From NCBI RefSeq assembly GCF_900106775.1, contig NZ_FNNQ01000010.1, forward strand, positions 1 through 64,000: 64,000 bases of DNA, written 5' to 3'. Positions 50,557 to 58,947 of the stretch are shown one piece after another. The translations under genes and the position numbers were made by a program. Numbering within the stretch: the stretch's first letter is position 1; every line of letters begins with the position of its first letter. Source of the stretch: Marininema mesophilum. Its GTDB lineage: Bacteria > Bacillota > Bacilli > Thermoactinomycetales > DSM-45169. The notes beneath the pieces are model-generated. The model worked only from the letters and a program-made list of their open reading frames with translations. It did no database searches and was not told the origin of the DNA.

Positions 50557-52066
50557 AACAATAAATCATGCCCGTCGGCTCCATCCACTATGGATTGTTT
50601 TTTCAATGGGGAAGTATTTTAAAGAGTTAGCTTTTTTTGTGATTGCTTTCGCCGTTTATATAAATTCAAAGTCTACATTATTTAAAGAAATTGTGGTTAT
50701 AGGTATTATCGTATCTTTAATATATATTTTATTATCTGTTCTTTTAGAGTGGTTTCATTTTAAATACCTTATTACAGAAAAAGAAATATGTATTCATGAA
50801 GGACGTTTTATTCAAGAAAAGCGTTATATTCCATTAGAACGAATCCAGGGCATTAGTCAGGACACACCTTTTTTCCATCGTTTGTTCAAGCTTACCTCTC
50901 TCTTGCTAGATACAGGTTCAACTGAAAAGAAAGCATCCGCTAAACTAGAGATGATCACATATAATGAAGCTGAGAGAATTCAAAAACAATTGAGTGATAT
51001 TGATTTAATAAATAAAGAAGAAAATAAACTAAATCAGAAAAAATCAATTGAAAAAGTAAAAAATAAAGGTCAGTCTCCTAAAAACCAACAATATAAAGTA
51101 ACATCCAAAGAAATATTTATCTCTGCAGTTACTTCACTAAGCCTGTTTGTTTTCGCTTCATTTCTCTATGCTTGTTATTCTCATTTAAAGGACTACGCTT
51201 CTTATTTAAAGGGTTTTTTTTCAGTAGATTCATATATCAACACCGTCTACTCATTCTTTCAACAATCTTGGCTGCTAACATCGCTTGGTATTATTGCCTT
51301 TTTTCTGTTATCGATGCTATTTGGCTGGGTTGAAGCTTATGTCAAATATAAGAATTTTGAAGTGACAAGTGATCATAAAAGAATATATATTAAAAAAGGT
51401 TTATTTGATAAGACTAAATTTTCAATTCCAAAGGATAAAGTTGAAGCGATCATTTTGAATGCAAAATTTCTAAAAAAATTATTAGGTATTGTAGAGGTGA
51501 AAATTGTATGCACAGGTGACGAGGATGATCAGCATACCCTCTTTCCATTTATAAACAAGAAAAGAGCTTTACAACTAATCCCCGACATATTACCATCATT
51601 TACTATTATGTCAGATATGACGAATCTTCCTCGGTCTGCAATTTTTATCAAATTGGTTCGGTCAAGTTTGATTTGTATAGTAGGTGCGGTGATCATGTTA
51701 TATTTTTGGCCGAAACTATGGTATATTGCATTGGCTTTGGGTACCCTTGTCACTATTTCGCAAATCCTAAGTGGTTTATTTAGTTGTTACATGCTTAAAG
51801 ATTCCTTTATTCAATATCAAACAGGATCTTTTTCAACACGGTTGTTTGTTACAACCCAAATCAAAATTGAAGAATTAAAAATAACACAATCAATATTACA
51901 ACGTAATTTTGGTCTTGCTACTCTAAAAATTTCAACTCGTACTAAATCATTTGATCTTTTTGATGCCTTGGAAATATCAGATATACCGATGGATATGGCT
52001 GACCGCTATTATCAATGGTATGCAACAAGGAATATACTTCATCGCAGTGATAAGAATATAGGATAA
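50543..52066 (+). CDS. ydbT: YdbT-like protein with repeated PH (DUF304) domains (507 aa)
   Basis: Large membrane partner of YdbS. It has N-terminal transmembrane segments, a bPH2 segment (LITEKEICIHEGRFIQEKRYIP), a lysine-rich cytoplasmic linker (about residues 150-190), then another membrane pair and PH segment (TSDHKRIYIKKGLFDKTKFSIP), and a third membrane/PH set near the C-terminus. The basic linker EKVKNKGQSPKNQQYK is variable in the family. ATG 50543 follows AGAGAGGCGGG and overlaps ydbS. It converges on the antiporter gene. Confidence 0.87.
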   Translation: MGRDKTINHARRLHPLWIVFSMGKYFKELAFFVIAFAVYINSKSTLFKEIVVIGIIVSLIYILLSVLLEWFHFKYLITEKEICIHEGRFIQEKRYIPLERIQGISQDTPFFHRLFKLTSLLLDTGSTEKKASAKLEMITYNEAERIQKQLSDIDLINKEENKLNQKKSIEKVKNKGQSPKNQQYKVTSKEIFISAVTSLSLFVFASFLYACYSHLKDYASYLKGFFSVDSYINTVYSFFQQSWLLTSLGIIAFFLLSMLFGWVEAYVKYKNFEVTSDHKRIYIKKGLFDKTKFSIPKDKVEAIILNAKFLKKLLGIVEVKIVCTGDEDDQHTLFPFINKKRALQLIPDILPSFTIMSDMTNLPRSAIFIKLVRSSLICIVGAVIMLYFWPKLWYIALALGTLVTISQILSGLFSCYMLKDSFIQYQTGSFSTRLFVTTQIKIEELKITQSILQRNFGLATLKISTRTKSFDLFDALEISDIPMDMADRYYQWYATRNILHRSDKNIG

Positions 52067-52151
52067 TTAACCGATTTGGGGCAGAGGGATATCAGTTCTT
52101 TTGTACGATTTGACAAGAAGAGATATCTTGTGCAATTTGCACCTACTTATA

Positions 52152-52227
52152 GAGAAAAAATAATTTATTTAAAGATAAAAAACGGCCATCTGGCCGTTTT
52201 TTATCTTTAAATAAATTATTTTTTCTC
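52152..52227. terminator. 37-bp perfect palindrome, bidirectional terminator
   Basis: Two 37-base arms are exactly complementary around a 2-base centre (GGCCATCTGGCC core), A-rich on the left and T-rich on the right. It lies between the convergent ydbT-like and antiporter genes, ending four bases before the antiporter stop, and serves both. Confidence 0.93.
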
Positions 52228-52231
52228 CCTA

Positions 52232-53314
52232 TTACACTAAGTAAAAACCAGTTCCCAAAATCGCATAAACAATTAGCAGTAGGACCCCTTCAAACCAGTT
52301 CGTCGAGCCATCTCTGGAAATCGAAGTTGCGATAAAGGCAGCGATGGCGATAGCGGCGAGTTCAATGGAGGTGAAGGTGAGATCCATAGTCTTGTCAAAG
52401 AATAGGCTGATAAATACCAAAGCGGGAGCTACAAAGAGAGAGATTTGCAGGCTGCTGCCCACGGCGATCTCTACAGCCGCTCCCATCCGATTTTTCATCG
52501 CAAGGAAAATCGCTGCACTGTGTTCTGCGGCATTACCAATAATGGCAATCAAGAAGGCACCTACGAAAAGCTCCGACCAGCCCAAAGCGCTAGCAACAGC
52601 TTCTACGCTACCTACAAGCCATTCACTTTGAATCGCTACAAAGACAGCAGCGATGAAGAGAAGAAGGATAGAATTACGTTTTGTCCACTCGGGTTCCTCG
52701 AAATGATTAGAGGTTTGTGAAACACCGCTAGTGGGTGCTTCCATAACGGGGCTCTCGCCTAATTCTTTTTTGTGGGTGATCATAGAGAATATGAGCCATA
52801 AGAAATAGCTGACGATTAAAAGGCCGGCAATAATCAGGCTGAAGGATTGCATGCCTGATTGATCAAGGCGATTGTCAAAGGCCGCAGGGCTGAAGAGAGC
52901 AATGACTGCTAAAAGCATTAATGAAGCATTATGTCCAGCGAGCATCGTATTAAAGGACTGGGTCTTGTATTTTAGTCCTCCACAAAAGATGCTCAATCCA
53001 AGTACAAGTAAAAGGTTTCCGATGATTGAACCAGTAATGCTGGCCTTAACCATATCAAACAATCCCTTTTGTACGAGGAAAATAGCGATAATCAATTCAG
53101 CCGCGTTTCCGAAGGTGGCATTCAGAAAGCCCCCTAGGCGTTCCCCGGCATAGTGCGCTACACTTTCCGTCGCTTTACCGAGTAAAGCAGCCCACAAAAG
53201 CAGGGATAGCGAGGCTAATGTAAAGCGTATCGGTTCATTGGTACTCAAAAAATGAGCGGCGGCGCTTGCTAGGGTGGTTAGGATAAGTAGTGGGGTAAAC
53301 CAGCGGGATCTCAC
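52232..53314 (-). CDS. Ca2+/H+ antiporter, CaCA family (360 aa)
   Basis: Integral membrane cation exchanger with about eleven transmembrane segments. The two inverted alpha-repeats are visible as FGNAAELIIAIFLV (about residues 69-82) and GNAAEHSAAIFLAM (about 258-271), holding the ion-binding glutamates. An acidic loop (about 185-205) lies between the halves. It resembles Bacillus YfkE/ChaA, which exports calcium using the proton gradient. The start is GTG at 53314 after GGAGGAATT. It is transcribed alone, away from the polymer operon. Confidence 0.94.
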   Translation of the reverse strand: MRSRWFTPLLILTTLASAAAHFLSTNEPIRFTLASLSLLLWAALLGKATESVAHYAGERLGGFLNATFGNAAELIIAIFLVQKGLFDMVKASITGSIIGNLLLVLGLSIFCGGLKYKTQSFNTMLAGHNASLMLLAVIALFSPAAFDNRLDQSGMQSFSLIIAGLLIVSYFLWLIFSMITHKKELGESPVMEAPTSGVSQTSNHFEEPEWTKRNSILLLFIAAVFVAIQSEWLVGSVEAVASALGWSELFVGAFLIAIIGNAAEHSAAIFLAMKNRMGAAVEIAVGSSLQISLFVAPALVFISLFFDKTMDLTFTSIELAAIAIAAFIATSISRDGSTNWFEGVLLLIVYAILGTGFYLV

Positions 53315-53622
53315 GTTGCAATTCCTCCATGTCGGTTGGGTGTGAAACGGTGATCATCCGTTCCCTTCCACAATGTTATTTGACCCCAGATGAGCTGGGA
53401 TCATACCTAGATAAGCCAAAAAATGCATTGGCCTCTTAAAAATAAAAAGGATGTAGTCTAATCATCCCTTCCCTTCGTTTATATATAAAGCAAGAATAAT
53501 TCGATGATGAAGGGAAATTCATGTAAGTGCCACAATCAAAATGGTATGATAAATGATATGTTCTCGTCAAAACTTTCAGAGCCTTCAGGTGTGGAGAATG
53601 TGTAACAGTCTGTGTTGTTCAA

Positions 53623-53651
53623 TTGTCGAGAACCCTGTACCATGTTATGAT
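53623..53651 (+). promoter_or_regulatory. promoter of the polymer operon
   Basis: TTGTCG (53623-53628) and TATGAT (53646-53651) are separated by 17 bases, about 50 bases before the glycosyltransferase start. The rest of 53315-53622 shows no gene. Confidence 0.65.
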
Positions 53652-53702
53652 GTCTGTATGGTCATTTGCCTGCGTATGTCTGCGCGAGAGGAGTGATCGA
53701 TA

Positions 53703-54758
53703 ATGAAACCTGAACTTATCTTCTCTTTTTTATTGGTCGTACGCAATGAAGAAGCTTATATTGAGAATCTTCTGGACTCGATCCTTAATCAAAATTTTCC
53801 TGCTGACAAGTACGAGATTATTGTTGTGGACGGCGACTCCACTGACCGGACGCCGGAAATCATCGAAGAAACAAACCAACATCATCCAGGACGAATTCGC
53901 GTTCTTTCCAACCCAAGAAAGACATTACCCACTGGCTGGAACATCGGTATCCAACATTCTAGTGGACGATATGTAATTCGGGTGGATGGTCATAGCCAAA
54001 TTCCAGAAAACTTCCTGTCTAGAACCTTTGAAACTGCACAGAAGGTGCCAGAAGCCTCCTGTGTGGGTGGTGTGGTTAAGACGGTAGGTAATGGTTTTTG
54101 GGGAGAAGTAAATGCCCATGTATACTCCCATCCCTTTGGTGTAGGGAACTCGAAGTTCCGTACGGCCAAAAATGACTGGGAAGGCTATGTGGACACAGTT
54201 CCTTATGCCGCATATAAACGCGAAGTTTTTGAGGAAGTTGGCTACTTTGATGAGCAATTGAAGCGAAACGAAGATTTGGAGATGCACGCCCGTGTCCGTA
54301 AAAACGGCGGATCCTTCTTCTTATCTACCCGTGTACAATCCACGTATTACGTTCGCAATACGTTATCTTCGTTCCTGAAAAAATCTTTTGGGGATGGTAA
54401 GTGGACGATGATGGCCAGCAAGCGTGGCGGTGGTGTTTTACGCTGGCGACATCTGATTCCCTTTGGGGTTGTGATTACCAGTTTGGTATTGGGCATCACT
54501 TCATTCTTCAGTACGATTGCTCTGGGTACATTACTAACATTAGGCAGTCTGTACTTTGCCTTGTTGTTCGCTTCATCTTGGGGCATGCTGAAAATGAAAG
54601 GTCCTAAACATTTCTTTTCATGTATGCTGTCCTTTTTCCTACTACACTTTAGCCGTGGGATTGGATCAGCGGCAAGTTTCTTAAGCCCTGACTATTGGAG
54701 GAATGACCGGGCCTATGAAGAACGTTACGGCAAAAAAGTTACCAACGTTGCCCGTTGA
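53703..54758 (+). CDS. family 2 glycosyltransferase, membrane-associated (351 aa)
   Basis: GT-A fold enzyme. FLLVVRNEEAYIENLLDSIL is at the N-terminus, VVDGDSTDRTPEI gives the nucleotide-binding Asp, VIRVDGHSQIP the DxD-like metal site (about D99), and NEDLEMHARVR the acceptor-side ED motif (about E197). Two to three hydrophobic segments follow near residues 255-320. It resembles ExoA-like transferases that extend lipid-linked or surface glycans. It is first in an operon with CDP-alcohol transferases and an exporter; its C-terminus overlaps the next gene. Confidence 0.9.
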   Translation: MKPELIFSFLLVVRNEEAYIENLLDSILNQNFPADKYEIIVVDGDSTDRTPEIIEETNQHHPGRIRVLSNPRKTLPTGWNIGIQHSSGRYVIRVDGHSQIPENFLSRTFETAQKVPEASCVGGVVKTVGNGFWGEVNAHVYSHPFGVGNSKFRTAKNDWEGYVDTVPYAAYKREVFEEVGYFDEQLKRNEDLEMHARVRKNGGSFFLSTRVQSTYYVRNTLSSFLKKSFGDGKWTMMASKRGGGVLRWRHLIPFGVVITSLVLGITSFFSTIALGTLLTLGSLYFALLFASSWGMLKMKGPKHFFSCMLSFFLLHFSRGIGSAASFLSPDYWRNDRAYEERYGKKVTNVAR

Positions 54759-55473
54759 TTCCGAGCGAATTCTTGAATACCGATCGATTTGCCAGAAACC
54801 TCGTCAATCTGAGGAAATCTGGTCTTGGTATGTATTACGAAGGATTTCCATCTATGTGACAGTGGCGCTAAGCCGCACCCGAATCACGCCTAACGGGGTT
54901 AGCTGGCTTAGCCTCTTCTTTTTCATCTTATGTGGTTGGATGTTGGCTACAGGCGAAGTTAGCTGGCTCTTAGGTGCTGTGGTAGCCTATAACCTAGGTT
55001 ATCTCGGGGATTGTCTAGATGGGGAATTAGCAAGGCTCACCAAGGTAACCAGTCGATTGGGAGTATTCTTGGATACATTGATCCGGGCGATCAGTATCCC
55101 AATGACCGTAGGAATGGCATTGGGTGTTTATCGATTGTGGAGTGCGGAGTTATCCTTAATTACTGTGACACTCATCTATCTCGCTGCCCTGATGGGTACC
55201 TTAGCACTTTTGGTACCTCTCGCTTACAACTATATCAATTTGAAGAGTGACGAGAACGATCCGGTTAGCGACATGCGAACGACATCCACCCGGCTAGAGT
55301 GGATCGCTTTTTTTACCGGGATGCCTGGTTTTTTCGCGCTATTACCCCTCGCGATCGTGGTGGAATGGATCGTAGATGTCCCCTTCATTAGTGGTTGGGT
55401 GCTTCTGTATTTGACTGTAATGGCGATGAAAACTATGATACGGTTGTATCTTACCACATTAAAGTTGGATTAG
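54715..55473 (+). CDS. CDP-alcohol phosphatidyltransferase-family protein, altered active site (252 aa)
   Basis: Integral membrane protein with the CDP-alcohol phosphotransferase signature D-x2-D-G-x2-A-R-x8-G-x3-D. It reads DCLDGELAR...LGVFLDTLIR around residues 100-125. The fourth Asp, the proposed catalytic base in the family, is Arg (TTGATCCGG in the DNA). About six transmembrane segments are present. It may be inactive, work with the intact paralogue encoded at 58948, or use another base. The start is uncertain: ATG 54715 is 13 bases after GGAGG, while ATG 54703 is only one base after it. Confidence 0.82.
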   Translation: MKNVTAKKLPTLPVDSERILEYRSICQKPRQSEEIWSWYVLRRISIYVTVALSRTRITPNGVSWLSLFFFILCGWMLATGEVSWLLGAVVAYNLGYLGDCLDGELARLTKVTSRLGVFLDTLIRAISIPMTVGMALGVYRLWSAELSLITVTLIYLAALMGTLALLVPLAYNYINLKSDENDPVSDMRTTSTRLEWIAFFTGMPGFFALLPLAIVVEWIVDVPFISGWVLLYLTVMAMKTMIRLYLTTLKLD

Positions 55474-55534
55474 ATTTCAACGGTATTAAATTTGTGTAAA
55501 GTAATAGTGACACCACCCCATAAAAGGAGTGAGC

Positions 55535-56251
55535 ATGGTGAAAGTTGTAATTCTTGCAGCAGGAGTAGGAAGTCGTCTACGTCCTGAAACTGAAGATAAA
55601 CCAAAGGCAATGATCCGAGTAGGAGATAAACCCCTCGTCCAATATCAGGTGGAGAGCGTATTAAAAGCAGGATTCAAAGAAGAAGATATCTACATCCTGG
55701 GTGGTTATAAAGTGGAACGCATCCAGGAACATTTTGAGGGTTCAAGTGTTAAATTTATCTATAATCCTGAATATGACACCATGAACAATATTTATTCGTT
55801 TCTCTTAACGAAAGAAATCGGTGATGATATCCTTCTCATTAACTCAGATGACTTCTTCGATGACAAGATGATTTCCGTAATCTTAGAAGATGGTAACCGG
55901 ACATCCGTATTGGTTGACAAACAGAAACAAGTGACGGAAGAGTCCATGCGTGTGAAATTAACGGATAACCGCCTCTTTGAAGTGAACAAGCGGATGGGTC
56001 TTGCTGAAGCGGACGGGGAGTATATCGGCATTTCCAAATTGGCAAAAGAAGATCTAGCGGTTCTATATCGGGTAAGCGAAGAAATGATCGCTGCTGGTGA
56101 CACCGATGCCTGGTATGAAAACGTATATGAAGCATGTGCTGGCGATATCGTTATTAAGGGTACGGATACCAAAGGATTACCTTGGGTAGAGATTGACGAC
56201 TTTAATGACTTGGAGACGGCTCGTAAGTTAGCCGCTACAGTCCTGTCCTGA
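55535..56251 (+). CDS. NTP:phospho-alcohol/sugar nucleotidyltransferase (238 aa)
   Basis: Single-domain nucleotidyltransferase with VVILAAGVGSRLRPETEDKPKAMIRVG at positions ~3-29 and a metal-binding Asp in LLINSDDFF. This LicC/IPCT-like type often uses CTP to activate phosphocholine, inositol phosphate or similar. With glycerol-1-phosphate dehydrogenase next and CDP-alcohol transferases around it, it may make CDP-glycerol or another CDP-alcohol. ATG 55535 is 5 bases after AAAAGGAG; GTG 55538 is the alternative. Confidence 0.87.
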   Translation: MVKVVILAAGVGSRLRPETEDKPKAMIRVGDKPLVQYQVESVLKAGFKEEDIYILGGYKVERIQEHFEGSSVKFIYNPEYDTMNNIYSFLLTKEIGDDILLINSDDFFDDKMISVILEDGNRTSVLVDKQKQVTEESMRVKLTDNRLFEVNKRMGLAEADGEYIGISKLAKEDLAVLYRVSEEMIAAGDTDAWYENVYEACAGDIVIKGTDTKGLPWVEIDDFNDLETARKLAATVLS

Positions 56252-56272
56252 TCGACGGGGAGGAGATTTGGC

Positions 56273-57367
56273 ATGGCAAAAAAAGTGCATATCCCACTCC
56301 AGTTGATAATTGAACATGGAGCAATTGCTCATCTACACAAAAGCTCCATTGGAGAATGGCTTCAAGGTGCTCGCGTTCTATTGATTAGTGGAAGCGGTAG
56401 CACCCGGAAAGTGACAGAGCAAATTAAAGATGCCATTAAGGAACTTGCTGAGGAAGTCTCTATCCTTACTTGCCAGGATGTTAAGTTAGATACCATCAAT
56501 GAAATTGAACGTCAGGTGTTAGAAGATACCCCTGATCTCATCATGGGTGTCGGTGGAGGAAAGGCTCTTGACATGTCTAAAGTGGTAGGTACACGGAGTA
56601 ATGTGCCTGTCATTCTCTTTCCGACAGCGATTTCTTCAGATGTGATTTGTTCACCCGTTGCATCGATTAAGATGATGAATCACTCGACAAGCATTGGGGT
56701 AAAAATGCCCCAGGCAGTGGTCATCGACTTGGATGTATTGGCCTCCTGCCCCCCTCGCTTAATGTCGGCGGGAATTGGTGATCTTTTATCGAACAAAACC
56801 GCTCTTTTTGATTGGAAGTTAGCTCATCAAGCGGGTAAAGAAGAGATGAACACCTTTGCTAATTTGATGGCAAACAATGCAGTGGAATCCTTTATGAATC
56901 TGTTAAATCAGCCTGAGCTTAACCAATCTCAACTGATGAAGGTAGCTGCTGAAGCGCTGATCATGAGTGGTATTGCCATGTCCATCGCAGGTTCCAGTAG
57001 ACCGTGTAGTGGGTCGGAGCATTTAATTAGCCATGCATTGGATTACCATTGTGGCTCCAAGGCGTTACATGGTGAGCAAGTGGCGATTGGGGTTCTCTTT
57101 TCCCAATATCTCCAGGGTCAACGAGAGAAGATAGAGAAGCTGACTCCCTATTTTGAAAAACTGGGCTTGCCTACCCACTATGAGGATCTCGGCTATACCC
57201 GGGAAGAAATGCTCCGGGCAATTGTTAAGGCCCCATCAATGCGGGATCGATACACGATCTTTAACGAATTTAATTTGTTAGAGGATCAGATCGACCGAAT
57301 TTTGGACGAAGTGTATCCCGACCAGGCAAAAAATCGTTACCGCCTGACCGGTTTATCCGTCGGATAA
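56273..57367 (+). CDS. sn-glycerol-1-phosphate dehydrogenase (AraM/EgsA family, 364 aa)
   Basis: Reduces dihydroxyacetone phosphate to sn-glycerol-1-phosphate with NAD(P)H. GVGGGKALDMSK (about residues 92-103) binds the dinucleotide, PTAISSDVICSPVASI follows, and the metal ligands are D170 (AGIGDLLSNKTALFDW), H250 (SGSEHLISH) and H266 (LHGEQVAIG). In Bacillus, AraM supplies G1P for PcrB-made heptaprenylglyceryl phosphate. Here the gene lies inside an export operon with CDP-alcohol chemistry, so G1P probably becomes part of an exported molecule. The start has GAGGAG upstream. Confidence 0.9.
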   Translation: MAKKVHIPLQLIIEHGAIAHLHKSSIGEWLQGARVLLISGSGSTRKVTEQIKDAIKELAEEVSILTCQDVKLDTINEIERQVLEDTPDLIMGVGGGKALDMSKVVGTRSNVPVILFPTAISSDVICSPVASIKMMNHSTSIGVKMPQAVVIDLDVLASCPPRLMSAGIGDLLSNKTALFDWKLAHQAGKEEMNTFANLMANNAVESFMNLLNQPELNQSQLMKVAAEALIMSGIAMSIAGSSRPCSGSEHLISHALDYHCGSKALHGEQVAIGVLFSQYLQGQREKIEKLTPYFEKLGLPTHYEDLGYTREEMLRAIVKAPSMRDRYTIFNEFNLLEDQIDRILDEVYPDQAKNRYRLTGLSVG

Positions 57368-57381
57368 GGAGTAAAGGCTCT

Positions 57382-58188
57382 ATGTTTGCAGATATTATGA
57401 AATACAAGGAGTTACTATACTTCCTTGTGCATAAGGAAGTGCGTATTCGCTATCGTAACTCCATATTTGGATTTCTTTGGACGCTTTTAGAACCGCTAGG
57501 GCTGATGGCGATCTATGCTTTGGTTTTTGGGGAGATTCTTAATAAAAATCTGGTTAAAGCGTATCCGCTCTTTATCCTCATGGGTTTGATCCCCTGGACC
57601 TTTTTTAATAACACGTTACGTAGAGGAACAAAGGCACTATCGGGAAATGTATCATTAATTAAAAAGGTTTATTTTCCGCGGGAGATCTTTCCCATTACCA
57701 TCTTGTTAGCGAACCTAGTGAACTTTGTACCTGCTTTTATATTAGTATTTGTCATCGCGATGTTTACACCAGGGCTACATTTGCAATGGTATCAACTGAT
57801 CTATTTGCCGGGTGCACTGTTGTTACAGTGTCTCTTTACCCTAGCCTGTACCTTTTTGGTATCCGTGCTAAACGTGTACTATCGTGATGTTGAGTTTATT
57901 GTTAATTTGATGTTGCGGGCTTGGATGTACTTATGCCCCATCATTTATCCAGTTTCATTGTTGGGTGCAAGTAAAAGCGATTTAGTCAGAGAGTTCGCCT
58001 GGTTATATTTCTTAAACCCGATGGCGGTTATTATCTCGATGTATCATGGGATTTTCTATCCGAAAGAGGCGGTAACAAAAATCCCACCTAGTATGATCAT
58101 CTTTGTCATCATCTTGTCTTTACTTTTGTTAGTGTTTTCTTGGTGGATTTTTAAGCGGCTCAATCGCCGCGTGGGGGAAGTGATCTGA
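57382..58188 (+). CDS. ABC-2 type polysaccharide/teichoic acid exporter permease (268 aa)
   Basis: Six transmembrane segments with the ABC-2 pattern of TagG/Wzm permeases. An N-terminal amphipathic EVRIRYRNSIFGFLWTLLEPL precedes segment 1, KKVYFPREIFPI lies on the cytoplasmic side, and LNVYYRDVEFIVNLMLRAWMYLCPIIYPV is the family signature. It pairs with the ATPase encoded three bases downstream to export a lipid-linked glycan or polymer. Confidence 0.93.
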   Translation: MFADIMKYKELLYFLVHKEVRIRYRNSIFGFLWTLLEPLGLMAIYALVFGEILNKNLVKAYPLFILMGLIPWTFFNNTLRRGTKALSGNVSLIKKVYFPREIFPITILLANLVNFVPAFILVFVIAMFTPGLHLQWYQLIYLPGALLLQCLFTLACTFLVSVLNVYYRDVEFIVNLMLRAWMYLCPIIYPVSLLGASKSDLVREFAWLYFLNPMAVIISMYHGIFYPKEAVTKIPPSMIIFVIILSLLLLVFSWWIFKRLNRRVGEVI

Positions 58189-58190
58189 CG

Positions 58191-58940
58191 ATGGATGCGA
58201 TTGTCGTCGAAAACCTGACGAAGCATTTCCGCAAAGCATACGATAAGACCTTAAAGGGGTTCTTTATCTCCGTGGCAAAGCGGGAAAGTCGGTATGAGGA
58301 ATTCGTCGCTTTGAACAACGTTTCCTTCTCTGTGAAGAAGGGGGAATCCTACGCCATTATTGGAAAAAATGGAGCGGGGAAATCGACGTTGTTCAAGGTG
58401 TTGTCGGGGATTATTTCTCCGGATTCTGGAGAAGTGCAGATGAATGGTAAAGTAGCTCCTTTGATCGAACTGGGGGCAGGTCTTTCTCGGGATCTGACTG
58501 GAGCGGAGAACATCCGTTTAAATTGTGCCATTTTCGGTTTATCGAAGGCACGGATTCGTGATGTCTACGATTCGATTGTGGAATTCTCGGAGCTTGAGGA
58601 TTTTATCGATACCCCCGTTAAGTTTTACTCCTCGGGGATGAAGTCTCGCCTTGGTTTCGCGATAGCCATCCATGTCGATGCTGAGATCATCTTGATTGAT
58701 GAAGTCTTGGCAGTAGGGGATAAGGATTTTAAAAAGAAATGTTATACGAAGATGGAGGAACTGCGGAACGAAGGGAAGACCTTGGTAGTCGTTTCGCACA
58801 GCCTAAAACCTCTACGGAGAATCTGTGACCGGGCGCTTCTTTTGGAAAAAGGAGAAGTGAAGGATATCGGTAGTATTGATGAAATCCTCGACAAATACGA
58901 ATCGGAAAAGCCAAAAAAGAAAAAAACGAAGGGGGCGTGA
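58191..58940 (+). CDS. ABC exporter ATPase, TagH/Wzt-like without C-terminal extension (249 aa)
   Basis: Walker A is GKNGAGKST (about residues 58-66), the signature is YSSGMKSRLGFAIA (about 143-156) and Walker B is IILIDEVLAVGD (about 163-174), the pattern of polysaccharide/teichoic acid exporters. The protein ends after a short basic tail (KPKKKKTKGA) and lacks the extra C-terminal domain that Wzt or TagH often carry. It follows the permease gene by 2 bp. Confidence 0.94.
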   Translation: MDAIVVENLTKHFRKAYDKTLKGFFISVAKRESRYEEFVALNNVSFSVKKGESYAIIGKNGAGKSTLFKVLSGIISPDSGEVQMNGKVAPLIELGAGLSRDLTGAENIRLNCAIFGLSKARIRDVYDSIVEFSELEDFIDTPVKFYSSGMKSRLGFAIAIHVDAEIILIDEVLAVGDKDFKKKCYTKMEELRNEGKTLVVVSHSLKPLRRICDRALLLEKGEVKDIGSIDEILDKYESEKPKKKKTKGA

Positions 58941-58947
58941 GTGTACA

